From Selenomonas sp. (GTDB lineage Bacteria > Bacillota_C > Negativicutes > Selenomonadales > Selenomonadaceae): DNA of 32,454 bases. This document shows positions 24,162-32,174 of this stretch, piece by piece. The notes under the pieces are model-generated. The model made no database searches, was not told where the DNA came from, and saw only the letters and a list, made by a program, of their open reading frames with translations. The position numbers and the translations under genes are program-made. Location: assembly GCF_024693525.1 (NCBI RefSeq), contig NZ_JAILKR010000097.1:1-32454 (forward strand). The letters are read 5' to 3'. Position 1 is the stretch's first letter, and every line of letters begins with the position of its first letter.

Positions 24162-26534
24162 TTGATTCATATTTTCGACGGTGCTATGGGCACCATGCTT
24201 CAAGCCGGTGGACTTGAACCAGGCGGCTGCCCGGAACTCATGAATGTGGAAAATCCGGAAGTCGTAAAAAATATTCACCGTGCCTATATCGAAGCCGGCT
24301 CCACCATCATTGAGACCAACACCTTCGGCGCCAGCGCCTTGAAGCTCGACCACTACGGCCTTGCTGATCGGGTAGGCGAACTCAATGCTGCAGCGGTAAA
24401 AATTGCAAAAGAGGCCGCCGCCGGCCGTGCCAAGGTAGCAGGTTCCATGGGGCCCACAGGCCGTTTTGTCGTCCCCCTAGGGGATTTGGAATTTGAAGCT
24501 GCCTATCAGTGTTTTGCCGAGCAGGCAAAGGCCTTGGCAGAGGCTGGCGCCGATTACCTGATTATCGAGACCTGCATCGACATCCAGGAAATGCGTGCCG
24601 CCCTGCTGGCGGCTAAAGATGTCGCCCCCAGCGTCCCCGTTATCTGCCAGCTTTCCTACAGCGAAGATGGCCGCACAGTCACGGGTACTGACCCACAGTC
24701 AGCAGCCATTATCCTCGAAGCCATGGGGGCTGATATCATCGGCGTTAACTGTTCCCTGGGACCGGAACAGCTGGTTCCCATTGTCCGCACCCTAGCGGAA
24801 AACTGCGATGTGCCCATAAGCGTCCAGCCAAATGCTGGCATGCCCTACCTAGAAAATGGGGAAACCGTATTCCCCATGGGGCCTGAGGATTTCGGCCGTT
24901 GGAGCACGAAACTCTTAGAAGCCGGAGCCACCTTCCTCGGCGGCTGCTGCGGCACCACCCCAGCCCATATTGCCGCCCTGGCCAACACGTTAAAGGATGC
25001 CCGGGAACCCGAACGGGCTAAGCGGCAAAAAAAGCTCTGGCTGGCCAGCCGCAGCAAAGCCATCTGCATTGACAAAGAACTGCCCACTCGACTCATCGGC
25101 GAACGCATCAATCCCACGGGCCGCAAGAAGCTCGCCGCCGAAATCCGGGAAGGCTCCTTTCTATCGGTAAAAAAAGAAGCCATCAATCAGGTAAAAGCCG
25201 GTGCCCACCTGCTGGATGTGAATATGGGTGTCGGCGGCATCGACCAAACCGCCGCCATGAAACACGCCGTTACGGAAATATCCCAGCTGACTGATGCCCC
25301 ACTGGCAATCGATACCAGCGATGCCAAGGCTTTGGAAGCCGGTCTGCGCGCCTACCCGGGCCGGGCCCTCATCAACTCGGTCAGTGCCGAAAAGGACCGC
25401 ATTGCCGAATTTCTGCCGCTGGCGAAAAAATACGGTGCGGCCATCCTCTGCCTGCCTATTACCGATGATGGTGTCCCCAAAACAGCCAAAGCTCGCCTGG
25501 AAACCATCCAGGGCATTATCAAAGCCGCTAAGAAGCAGGGACTAGACGATGGCGATTTCCTGCTGGATGCCTTGGTTATGACCATTTCCGCGGATTCCAA
25601 TGCCTGCCATGAAGTTCTCCGGACTCTGGCCCTCTATCGCCAGGAACTTGGCTATCCTTCCACCATGGGACTTTCCAACATCTCCTTCGGCCTGCCCAAC
25701 AGACCCCTCATCAACAGTACCTTTTTCACCATGTGTCTGGCGGCAGGCCTCGATGCCCCCATCATGAATCCCTATGACGATTCCATGCAGCAGGCCTTAA
25801 AGGCCAGTGCGGCTCTTTTAGGACACGACCCCAATGGCCTGGCCTTCAGCAAAGACGAAGCCAATCTCAGCGTGCCCAAAAAGGCCGCCGTGGCCAAGGA
25901 AACCATCCTTGCCACCCTGCCGGCCATCAAGCAGGCCGTTATCGAGGGCGAAAAAGACGATGTTGCCCCACTGGTAGAAAAGGCCATCCAGGAAGGCCAC
26001 AGCGCCAACGAAATCACCGAACAAGCCCTTACCGCCGCCATGACGGAAATCGGCGAAGATTTCGGTGCTGGCCGCATGTTCCTGCCACAGGTGCTGCTCT
26101 CGGCTGAGACGATGCGCGCAGCCTTCAACAAGCTAAAAGAACTGATTCCGGCCAGTGCCAATGCCGAAAACGGCACCGTAGTCATTGCCACGGTCAAGGG
26201 TGATGTCCACGACCTTGGCAAAAACATCACTGGTGCCCTGCTGGCCAACAGCGGCTTCAAACTCATCGATCTCGGCAAAGATGTCGATTCCACGGATATT
26301 GTCAAAGCTGCCATAGAAAACAAGGCCGACATTGTCGGCCTCTGTGCGCTCATGACCACCACCATGGTCCAAATCGACAAAGTCATCGCTGACCTAAAGG
26401 CCGCTGGCTGCAACGCCAAAGTCATGGTCGGCGGCGCTGCGGTCACCCAGGAATACGCCGACAGTGCTGGGGCCGACGCCTACGCTCCCGACGGAGTCAA
26501 AGCCGTGGAGCTAGCTAAAGGACTTGTAAAATAA
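24162..26534 (+). CDS. metH: Cobalamin-dependent methionine synthase lacking the activation domain
   Basis: Transfers the methyl group of methyltetrahydrofolate to homocysteine through B12. It has 790 residues in four modules. Residues 1-290 are the homocysteine domain with zinc ligands Cys197, Cys262 and Cys263 (GGCCGTTPAHI). About 310-560 is the pterin-binding barrel (LIGERINPTGRK; DVNMGVGG). About 590-665 is the B12 cap helix region. 665-790 is the B12 domain with DVHDLGKN, where His683 is the cobalt ligand. It stops there, whereas E. coli MetH continues to about 1227 residues. The start is TTG 24162, with AAGGAG 9 nt upstream. A GTG at 24153 would be one base from that site. Confidence 0.95.
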   Translation: MIHIFDGAMGTMLQAGGLEPGGCPELMNVENPEVVKNIHRAYIEAGSTIIETNTFGASALKLDHYGLADRVGELNAAAVKIAKEAAAGRAKVAGSMGPTGRFVVPLGDLEFEAAYQCFAEQAKALAEAGADYLIIETCIDIQEMRAALLAAKDVAPSVPVICQLSYSEDGRTVTGTDPQSAAIILEAMGADIIGVNCSLGPEQLVPIVRTLAENCDVPISVQPNAGMPYLENGETVFPMGPEDFGRWSTKLLEAGATFLGGCCGTTPAHIAALANTLKDAREPERAKRQKKLWLASRSKAICIDKELPTRLIGERINPTGRKKLAAEIREGSFLSVKKEAINQVKAGAHLLDVNMGVGGIDQTAAMKHAVTEISQLTDAPLAIDTSDAKALEAGLRAYPGRALINSVSAEKDRIAEFLPLAKKYGAAILCLPITDDGVPKTAKARLETIQGIIKAAKKQGLDDGDFLLDALVMTISADSNACHEVLRTLALYRQELGYPSTMGLSNISFGLPNRPLINSTFFTMCLAAGLDAPIMNPYDDSMQQALKASAALLGHDPNGLAFSKDEANLSVPKKAAVAKETILATLPAIKQAVIEGEKDDVAPLVEKAIQEGHSANEITEQALTAAMTEIGEDFGAGRMFLPQVLLSAETMRAAFNKLKELIPASANAENGTVVIATVKGDVHDLGKNITGALLANSGFKLIDLGKDVDSTDIVKAAIENKADIVGLCALMTTTMVQIDKVIADLKAAGCNAKVMVGGAAVTQEYADSAGADAYAPDGVKAVELAKGLVK

Positions 26535-26548
26535 CAACCCGAACACAA

Positions 26549-26582
26549 AAAGCCCCGATAGCTTCAAAGCTATCGGGGCTTT
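26549..26582. terminator. Shared terminator of metH and pfkA
   Basis: 15-bp perfect stem (26549-26563 with 26568-26582) and a TCAA loop between convergent genes. T-rich on both sides. Confidence 0.9.
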
Positions 26583-26593
26583 CTTTGCCTGTA

Positions 26594-27556
26594 TTAGAAC
26601 AAAACTTTTGCCAGATGCAGGTATTCCGGATCGAGTTTTTTCTTGTTATTGACGGAGTCATGCAGGTCGATGGAAACGACGCGGCCCTTGCTGAAGCCGA
26701 AAACGATGTCCGAAAGACCGGAGATGAGAGCCAGAGCAGCCTGCTCGCCGAGCTGGCTGGCGCGAACGCGGTCGATGACCGACGGGGAGCCCCCACGCTG
26801 GATATGACCGAGTACCGATACGCGCGTATCGAGTTCCGTCTTCTTGGCAATGTAATCGCCGATTTCCTGACCACTGCCAGCACCCTCTGCCACTACTACG
26901 AGGATATAGCGTTTGCCCTCCTGATAAGCAGCCTTCATATCTTCACAGATTTTATCAAGATCGAAAGGGGACTCCGGTACGAGGATATACTCTGCACCGC
27001 CAGAAATGCCCGAAACCAGAGCCAGCCAACCAGAGTTGCGGCCCATTACCTCCATGACAATGACGCGGCGATGTGCCGAAGCCGTATCACGGAGCTTGTT
27101 GATGGCATCGATGATGGTGTTGGCAGCCGTATCGCAGCCAATCGTGTAGTCCGAACCCCAGACATCATTATCGATTGTGCCCGGCAGGCCTACGATAGGA
27201 ATACCGGTCTCTTGAGAAAGCAGCGAAGCACCGCGCAGGGAGCCGTCACCACCGATGACGCAAAGGCCCTGGATACCGCGGTCAACCAGATGCTGATAAC
27301 CGAGCATACGACCTTCCGGTGTCTTCCAACGCTTGCAGCGGGCCGTTCCCAGGAACGTACCACCACGCTGGATAATATCGCCAACGTCCTTGGACTGCAT
27401 CTCAAACATATCTTCTTCAAGCAGACCATGATACCCATCACGAATACCCCAGACTTTGACACCCTCATAGAGAGCCGTACGAACAACTGCACGAGCTGCT
27501 GCGTTCATTCCCGGGCTGTCGCCACCGCTGGTCATGACTGCAATGCTTTTTAACAT
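26594..27556 (-). CDS. pfkA: ATP-dependent 6-phosphofructokinase
   Basis: Phosphorylates fructose-6-phosphate, the committed step of glycolysis. It is 320 residues, the normal length of bacterial PfkA. The ATP site is TSGGDSPGMNAA (9-20) and GGDGS (102-106), whose glycine marks an ATP rather than a PPi enzyme. The catalytic base is Asp129 in GTIDND, and the substrate site includes MGRNSGWLA and the HIQRGGSPS loop. ATG follows GGGGGAC at about 6 nt. It is a single gene. The promoter is listed separately. Confidence 0.98.
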   Translation of the reverse strand: MLKSIAVMTSGGDSPGMNAAARAVVRTALYEGVKVWGIRDGYHGLLEEDMFEMQSKDVGDIIQRGGTFLGTARCKRWKTPEGRMLGYQHLVDRGIQGLCVIGGDGSLRGASLLSQETGIPIVGLPGTIDNDVWGSDYTIGCDTAANTIIDAINKLRDTASAHRRVIVMEVMGRNSGWLALVSGISGGAEYILVPESPFDLDKICEDMKAAYQEGKRYILVVVAEGAGSGQEIGDYIAKKTELDTRVSVLGHIQRGGSPSVIDRVRASQLGEQAALALISGLSDIVFGFSKGRVVSIDLHDSVNNKKKLDPEYLHLAKVLF

Positions 27557-27626
27557 AACTGAAGTCCCCCTTGAATATGAGAAATGTGTAACATAGTACG
27601 TCTAGTATAAAACCTTACTATCCCAT

Positions 27627-27635
27627 ATCATACCA
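27627..27635 (-). promoter_or_regulatory. Extended -10 promoter of pfkA
   Basis: The minus strand reads TGGTATGAT with a GTTAGA 16 bp upstream, about 70 bp before the start codon. A second TATACT lies nearer the gene, so the active box is uncertain. Confidence 0.4.
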
Positions 27636-27725
27636 TAAATCTTGCAAATCTAACAGAGGTTTTGCCTAGGATTGTTCGCTAAACTGCAAATTTTTGATTA
27701 CGTGATTCGTTCCCCTTTTCCCCTC

Positions 27726-27755
27726 TTGACAAACGTGTCTGCTCTATGATAGATT
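27726..27755 (+). promoter_or_regulatory. Promoter of the ZTP riboswitch transcript
   Basis: TTGACA (27726-27731) with TAGATT 18 bp away (27750-27755), just upstream of the riboswitch. Confidence 0.6.
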
Positions 27756-27763
27756 GACAATAG

Positions 27764-27858
27764 ATGCTGTGCAACTGACGGAAGTGGATTACCACAGGGA
27801 GCACAGGGAAGAAAAGCCGACCGTCTGGGCGTTGCCTGGATTTGTGTCGGCTTTTTTC
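27764..27858 (+). promoter_or_regulatory. ZTP (pfl) riboswitch with terminator
   Basis: Matches the pfl motif. P1 pairs CTGTGC (from 27767) with GCACAG (to 27806), and P2 is GTGG/CCAC (27784-27795) inside GAAGTGGATTACCACAGGGAG. The conserved CCGTCTGGGC is at 27821-27830. GACGG (27777-27781) can pair with CCGTC (27821-27825) as the pseudoknot. A downstream GTCGGCTTTT (27846-27855) pairs with AAAAGCCGAC (27812-27821) to form a terminator that competes with the aptamer. Binding of ZMP/ZTP, which builds up when formyl-folate is short, should let transcription reach the gene at 27890. Confidence 0.95.
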
Positions 27859-27889
27859 GTATATGTTTAAAATAAAGGAGAAACCTGCA

Positions 27890-29062
27890 ATGAATGAAAT
27901 GGAACTCAAGTATGGCTGCAATCCGAACCAGAAACCAGCTCGTGTCTTCATGGAAAAGGGCGCCCTTCCCTTTACGGTCTTGAATGGCAAACCGGGCTAT
28001 ATCAACCTGCTTGACGCAATGAACAGCTGGCAGCTGGTTCAGGAGCTCAAAAAAGCCACCGGCCTGCCGGCAGCCGCTTCCTTCAAGCACGTCAGCCCGG
28101 CTGGTGCTGCCGTAGCCGTTCCACTCTCCGAAACACTGCAGAAAACATATTTCGTTGAGGGCATCGAGCTTTCGCCAGTCGCCACGGCCTACATCCGTGC
28201 CCGCGGCGCTGACCGCATGTCTTCCTATGGCGATTTTGTTGCCCTGTCCGATGAATGTGATGCCCAGACGGCCTCCTTCCTCAAACGCGAGGTATCCGAT
28301 GGTATCATCGCCCCGTCCTACTCCGAAGCGGCACTGGAAATTCTCAAGACGAAGCGCAAGGGCACGTATCTGATTCTCCAGATGGACCCAAACTACCAGC
28401 CAGGAAAAATCGAGAAAAAACAGGTATTCGGCATTACCTTCGAGCAGCAGCGCAATGAAATTGCGCTGACGGAGGACTGCCTCACGGAAATCCCCACGAA
28501 AAACAAAGACATCCCGGCAGCGGCTAAACGCGATCTGCTGATTTCCCTGATCACGCTTAAATATACCCAGTCCAATTCCGTCTGCTATGCTAAGGATGGG
28601 CAGGCCATTGGCATCGGTGCAGGCCAGCAGTCCCGCGTCCACTGTACGCGCCTTGCCGGCAATAAAGCCGATATCTGGTATCTGCGCCAGGCACCACAGG
28701 TTCTCTCCCTGCCTTTCCGTGACGATATCCGCCGCCCGGACCGCGACAATGCCATCGACGTCTATGTTGGTGACGAATATATGGACCTTTTGGGCGGCGA
28801 CAACTGGAAACGGGTCTTCACGGAAAAACCGCCCGTATTCACGAAGGAAGAAAAACAGGCCTGGCTCTCTACACAGACCGGCGTAGCCCTTGGCTCTGAT
28901 GCCTTCTTCCCCTTTGGCGACAACATTGAACGCGCGCACAAGAGCGGCGTCGCCTATGTCGCCCAGGCAGGTGGTTCCATCCGCGACGACAATGTCATCG
29001 AAACCTGTGACAAATACAACATGGCGATGGCAATGACCCACATCCGCCTGTTCCATCACTGA
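27890..29062 (+). CDS. Stand-alone AICAR formyltransferase (PurH formyltransferase domain only)
   Basis: Uses 10-formyltetrahydrofolate to formylate AICAR, the penultimate step of purine synthesis. It has 390 residues, compared with about 510-530 for bifunctional PurH, and starts directly with ELKYGCNPNQKPA, the opening of the formyltransferase domain. The catalytic Lys66-His67 pair is in SFKHVSPAGAA. Later motifs include GDFVALSD, LKYTQSNSVCYA, GAGQQSRVHC and the C-terminal QAGGSIRDD. There is no IMP cyclohydrolase domain here or elsewhere in the window. ATG follows AAAGGAG at 9 nt and lies about 30 bp after the riboswitch terminator. Confidence 0.94.
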   Translation: MNEMELKYGCNPNQKPARVFMEKGALPFTVLNGKPGYINLLDAMNSWQLVQELKKATGLPAAASFKHVSPAGAAVAVPLSETLQKTYFVEGIELSPVATAYIRARGADRMSSYGDFVALSDECDAQTASFLKREVSDGIIAPSYSEAALEILKTKRKGTYLILQMDPNYQPGKIEKKQVFGITFEQQRNEIALTEDCLTEIPTKNKDIPAAAKRDLLISLITLKYTQSNSVCYAKDGQAIGIGAGQQSRVHCTRLAGNKADIWYLRQAPQVLSLPFRDDIRRPDRDNAIDVYVGDEYMDLLGGDNWKRVFTEKPPVFTKEEKQAWLSTQTGVALGSDAFFPFGDNIERAHKSGVAYVAQAGGSIRDDNVIETCDKYNMAMAMTHIRLFHH

Positions 29063-29108
29063 TTTTTACCATTTGTTACCCCATTCTTACATTTACATAC
29101 ACATACAA

Positions 29109-29148
29109 GAAAGAGGAGCAATATCCAGCTGGATATTGCTCCTCTTTC
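29109..29148. terminator. 40-bp perfect palindrome, shared terminator
   Basis: Two uninterrupted 20-bp arms (29109-29128 with 29129-29148) meet at CCAGCTGG, so the RNA loop would be about 4 nt. It lies between the formyltransferase gene and the convergent EAL gene, 4 bp from the EAL stop codon. T-rich on the plus side. Confidence 0.85.
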
Positions 29149-29152
29149 TCAT

Positions 29153-31303
29153 TCAATCCTTTACCTCACCAGGAGATATCTGCATCAACTGGCTTCGGCC
29201 ATCCATATCCCTTACACAGGAAAGCCAGCACTCCCCCCCACCTAATAGGAAAGGTATAATGATATATATCTTCAAAGAAACCTTTCCGTCATCGTTATAG
29301 GTATGGAAAAAAGCCGTAAAGTGGTCCCGACTTATTTCTTTCTGCCGCTCGATAAGAGACGGCAAATCGTAGAAGCGCATGAAAAGCTCCCGTTCCTCGG
29401 CCACAATATACCGTTCCGCATAAAGTTTCAAACTTCCCTCCACCGTGGGATTTTCACAAGTAATGCGATTCTGGTTCTCATCAATATAGATATTTTCGGC
29501 ATGTCCATCGATGGAAAAAAAATCCACCCGCGAAAAAATCCCCATGATATGGCGGAGTGCAGTATGAAAATCAACAGTCTGGGGATTTTCTGCCGAAAGC
29601 ATCACAATGACAAAAACAAAAGCATCCACCTTTTTAGATGGATTACTGGCGATATAACGGCAGCTTATATTGCACAGTTTGCCGTTCATCGTATAATCCA
29701 CCGATAACTCTTTACGCAGGCTGCGGCAACGATTCAGCAGCCGGGCAAACATCCGCTGAAAATGTTCTTTTCCCTGCTGGTAGTATTGGATTTCCTCTTC
29801 AAGACTCTCAAACCCCTGATTTTTCACATAATCCAGGTAAGCCTGATTGGTATAGATATAGCGGAAGCTGGACAAGGATTCTCCCTGTTCGCAAATCGCC
29901 ATCGGCATCGCACTGATGTAGTTCCGCCGCTCCTCAAAGGAAAGAAGTGGCGATATACTCAGCAGGTTGATATTGCCGATTTTGCGGAAATAGTCCGCGC
30001 TGATAAGCGGTTCAAAGGATAAAGTTGCTTCAGAGCCAGCATAAGAAGCCGCCGCAAGCCGCAAAGGCTGTGGTTTACCAAACAAATAGCCCTGACACAG
30101 TTCACAGCCAATATCCTTCAAGAACTGGTACTGTTCCTCTGTTTCTACCCCCTCAGCCAAAGTGTGGATTCCCAACTCCTTAGCCATATTGACCAACGAC
30201 TTCAGGATAACCTCTGTTTTATGCTTCTTGCCAAAATCCCGCAAAAAACGCATATCAAATTTTATGAGATCGAAGTCATAATCCTTCAGCGTATTCAAGG
30301 AAGAATAGCCACTGCCAAAATCATCCATCCAGACTTCATAACCGGCTTCCCGGAAACGCATAATCTGCTTGATGATATGGTCATCATCAACGCTGAAAGC
30401 CCCTTCGGTGATTTCTATATGCAGCCTGTCGCAGGAAACCTGATATTCCTGGCGGATTCTCTCCACATCAGCAAAAATATCCGTCAGCTGGAAATCCATC
30501 CGGGAAAGATTCAGCGAAATCCTGGCTTCCTGCCAACCCTCGCCATGCTCCCGGACCCGGCGGAAATCCTCACAGGCCTCCCGGATTACATACAGATCCA
30601 ACTTATGGATGAGATGGGCATCCTCCAGTACCTCGATAAATACCCCTGGGGATATCATGCCGTACTCCGGGGAATTCCAGCGTGCCAGCACCTCAAACCC
30701 CATGACCTCCCGCGTCATCGTGCGGATTTCCGGCTGATACCACACCTCAATATCGTGGTGTTCCAGTGCCCGGTAAAAATTGCTCACGATGTAATTCTTG
30801 ATCCGGATCTTCTTTTCCAAGGCCTCATCAAAAACGCCCCAGCCCTTATCGTAAGTGCCCTTTACGCTTTCACAAGCCAGCTTTGCCCGGTCGAGGATCA
30901 GCGCCGTATCCTGGATACCGGCCGCTGGCACATAAATTCCCACCTTGACCTCTAAGGCAAGATTCTGATCAAAATCATGAACAGCCTGCCGGACATATTC
31001 AATCCGCTGCTCGATATGTTCATTTTCCACAGCTGCTACGAAATGGTCATCGTTCAGCCTGGCCAGAATCCCGTTGGGAAATGCGTCCCGCAGGATACCA
31101 GCAATACGCCGCAGGAATTTATTTCCATCTTGAAAGCCATATTTCCGATTATAACCTTTGAAATTCTCTACATCAAAATACAGGAAGGTGATGTTCCCAT
31201 TGCCTGCATCTTTCAGCAGATAATAGGAATCTTCCATAAAGTACATCATGTTGAACAACCCGGTGACTTCATCGATTTGATTTTTACGAATTACATTCTT
31301 CAT
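29153..31303 (-). CDS. Degenerate GGDEF / EAL-domain c-di-GMP protein
   Basis: 716 residues. The GGDEF domain (1-160) has lost its signature: RLNDDHF (82-88) replaces GGDEF, so it should not make c-di-GMP. The EAL domain (170-410) keeps EVLAR (204-208), Asn265, Glu297 (EITE), Asp327-Asp328 (MDDFGSGYSS), Lys348, Glu384 (AEGVE) and QGYLFGKP, which is consistent with an active phosphodiesterase. Residues 420-716 are unassigned, and PAS-like is possible. No transmembrane segment is seen. I chose ATG 31303 (GAGAG 7 nt upstream). Two earlier starts (31345 GTG, 31339 ATG) would lie inside the promoter and DnaA-box cluster and lack a ribosome site. Confidence 0.9.
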   Translation of the reverse strand: MKNVIRKNQIDEVTGLFNMMYFMEDSYYLLKDAGNGNITFLYFDVENFKGYNRKYGFQDGNKFLRRIAGILRDAFPNGILARLNDDHFVAAVENEHIEQRIEYVRQAVHDFDQNLALEVKVGIYVPAAGIQDTALILDRAKLACESVKGTYDKGWGVFDEALEKKIRIKNYIVSNFYRALEHHDIEVWYQPEIRTMTREVMGFEVLARWNSPEYGMISPGVFIEVLEDAHLIHKLDLYVIREACEDFRRVREHGEGWQEARISLNLSRMDFQLTDIFADVERIRQEYQVSCDRLHIEITEGAFSVDDDHIIKQIMRFREAGYEVWMDDFGSGYSSLNTLKDYDFDLIKFDMRFLRDFGKKHKTEVILKSLVNMAKELGIHTLAEGVETEEQYQFLKDIGCELCQGYLFGKPQPLRLAAASYAGSEATLSFEPLISADYFRKIGNINLLSISPLLSFEERRNYISAMPMAICEQGESLSSFRYIYTNQAYLDYVKNQGFESLEEEIQYYQQGKEHFQRMFARLLNRCRSLRKELSVDYTMNGKLCNISCRYIASNPSKKVDAFVFVIVMLSAENPQTVDFHTALRHIMGIFSRVDFFSIDGHAENIYIDENQNRITCENPTVEGSLKLYAERYIVAEERELFMRFYDLPSLIERQKEISRDHFTAFFHTYNDDGKVSLKIYIIIPFLLGGGECWLSCVRDMDGRSQLMQISPGEVKD

Positions 31304-31324
31304 AATCGCACTCTCATCAGCGGA

Positions 31325-31380
31325 CTTATCCACAGACATATCCACAAAACCGTGGATATGTCAATATTTTTGTGGATAAG
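31325..31380. repeat. Nested inverted repeat made of DnaA boxes
   Basis: Outer arms CTTATCCACA (31325-31334) and TGTGGATAAG (31371-31380) are directly joined on one side to inner arms GACATATCCAC (31335-31345) and GTGGATATGTC (31352-31362). The loop is 6 nt, with an 8-nt AT-rich insertion (31363-31370) on the other side. All arms carry DnaA-box cores. Confidence 0.85.
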
Positions 31381-31408
31381 TTGCGCTTTTATTCCTTAGT
31401 TATCCACT
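31326..31408. promoter_or_regulatory. Cluster of five DnaA boxes
   Basis: Boxes close to TTATNCACA: 31326-31334 TTATCCACA (plus), 31338-31346 ATATCCACA (plus), 31351-31359 ATATCCACG (minus), 31371-31379 TTATCCACA (minus), 31400-31408 TTATCCACT (plus). Two are perfect. The density is well above chance and they sit on the EAL gene promoter. They may form part of the replication origin, a DnaA-titration site, or a DnaA-controlled promoter. Confidence 0.75.
31335..31364 (-). promoter_or_regulatory. Probable promoter of the EAL gene
   Basis: Minus strand TTGACA (31359-31364) with ATATGT (17 bp) or TATGTC (18 bp) as a weak -10. The start point would fall near 31328, giving a leader of about 25 nt to ATG 31303. 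DnaA boxes cover the spacer, the -10 and the start point. Confidence 0.5.
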
Positions 31409-31433
31409 TCCTCTGAGAATCTGGCCGAAAATT

Positions 31434-32174
31434 TTAGAGTGAAATCCTCAGATACTCTTCTACCATGTCACGGACACTCATGCCATTACTGGATTTGCCG
31501 CCCAGGCGATTTTTCTTCATATTCTTGACGATGCCATGATAGAGCTCATCTTCCACCGACCCCGGCACCAGATTTTCCCAGTTCTGCATGCTGTAGGGAC
31601 GCTCCTTGATGGCATTGTCCGGACGCCCCGTTACTTCCAGCTCACTCAAAAACTGAATCTGCTGGGTATTCGGACGAACGTAGTAATGCGCCAGGAAATA
31701 TTTGGGCGGATAACTGTATTCGGCATTCTCATCCGTCTGAACCAACTTCACCCACACATCCGCGATATACTCATTGCCCGAATGAGGCATGCGAATCCAG
31801 CGGGCATTCTTCGTATCCAAATAATAGGTAAACCCATTATCCTTCAATAACTCCACAAAGCGCTTTTCCTCTGGATCTACCTTTTTCTTCTTCTCGTCCT
31901 TTTTCGCATTATCTTCATTTTCTTCCTGCGACTTGGCTGCCTTTTTTACTTTTTTCTTTTCCTGCTGTTCCTTGAGAGCCTGTTTTTCGCGTGCTTGCTT
32001 CATAGCCCGGTCAAAGATTTCCTTAGCCTCCTTTTCTGCTTCCTCTTCGCTCATAGTCGTGGAAGCAGTTGTATTAGTTGCCGTAGCTCCTGCCGAAGCG
32101 GCAGCAAACGAAGCACTGACGGAAAAAACCATCAAACCTACACCTAATAACGCAATTTTCTTTTTCCAGTTCAT
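31434..32174 (-). CDS. Exported protein with charged linker, unknown function
   Basis: 246 residues. The signal peptide is at about 1-25 (KKKIALLGVGLMVFSVSASFAA). A Thr/Ala-rich stretch follows, then a long Lys/Glu/Ala-rich segment (about 42-105) likely to be helical or disordered. The C-terminal domain (about 106-246) starts FVELLKDNGFTYYLDTKNARWIRMPHS in outline and contains AHYYVRPNTQQIQFLSE and DELYHGIVKNMKK. I do not recognise the family. The repeated aromatic residues and 'W[IV]...YIADVWVKL' pattern suggest a beta-rich fold. ATG follows GGGAG at 5 nt. The gene reads toward the DnaA-box cluster and the EAL gene. Confidence 0.8.
   Translation of the reverse strand: MNWKKKIALLGVGLMVFSVSASFAAASAGATATNTTASTTMSEEEAEKEAKEIFDRAMKQAREKQALKEQQEKKKVKKAAKSQEENEDNAKKDEKKKKVDPEEKRFVELLKDNGFTYYLDTKNARWIRMPHSGNEYIADVWVKLVQTDENAEYSYPPKYFLAHYYVRPNTQQIQFLSELEVTGRPDNAIKERPYSMQNWENLVPGSVEDELYHGIVKNMKKNRLGGKSSNGMSVRDMVEEYLRISL

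Noticed and set aside
27698..29059. 453-codon open frame opposite the AICAR formyltransferase
   Set aside because: Antisense to a strongly conserved gene, and it crosses the riboswitch and terminator.
31326..31408. Calling this region the replication origin outright
   Set aside because: No dnaA or dnaN gene and no obvious AT-rich unwinding element beside the boxes. Skew data are needed.
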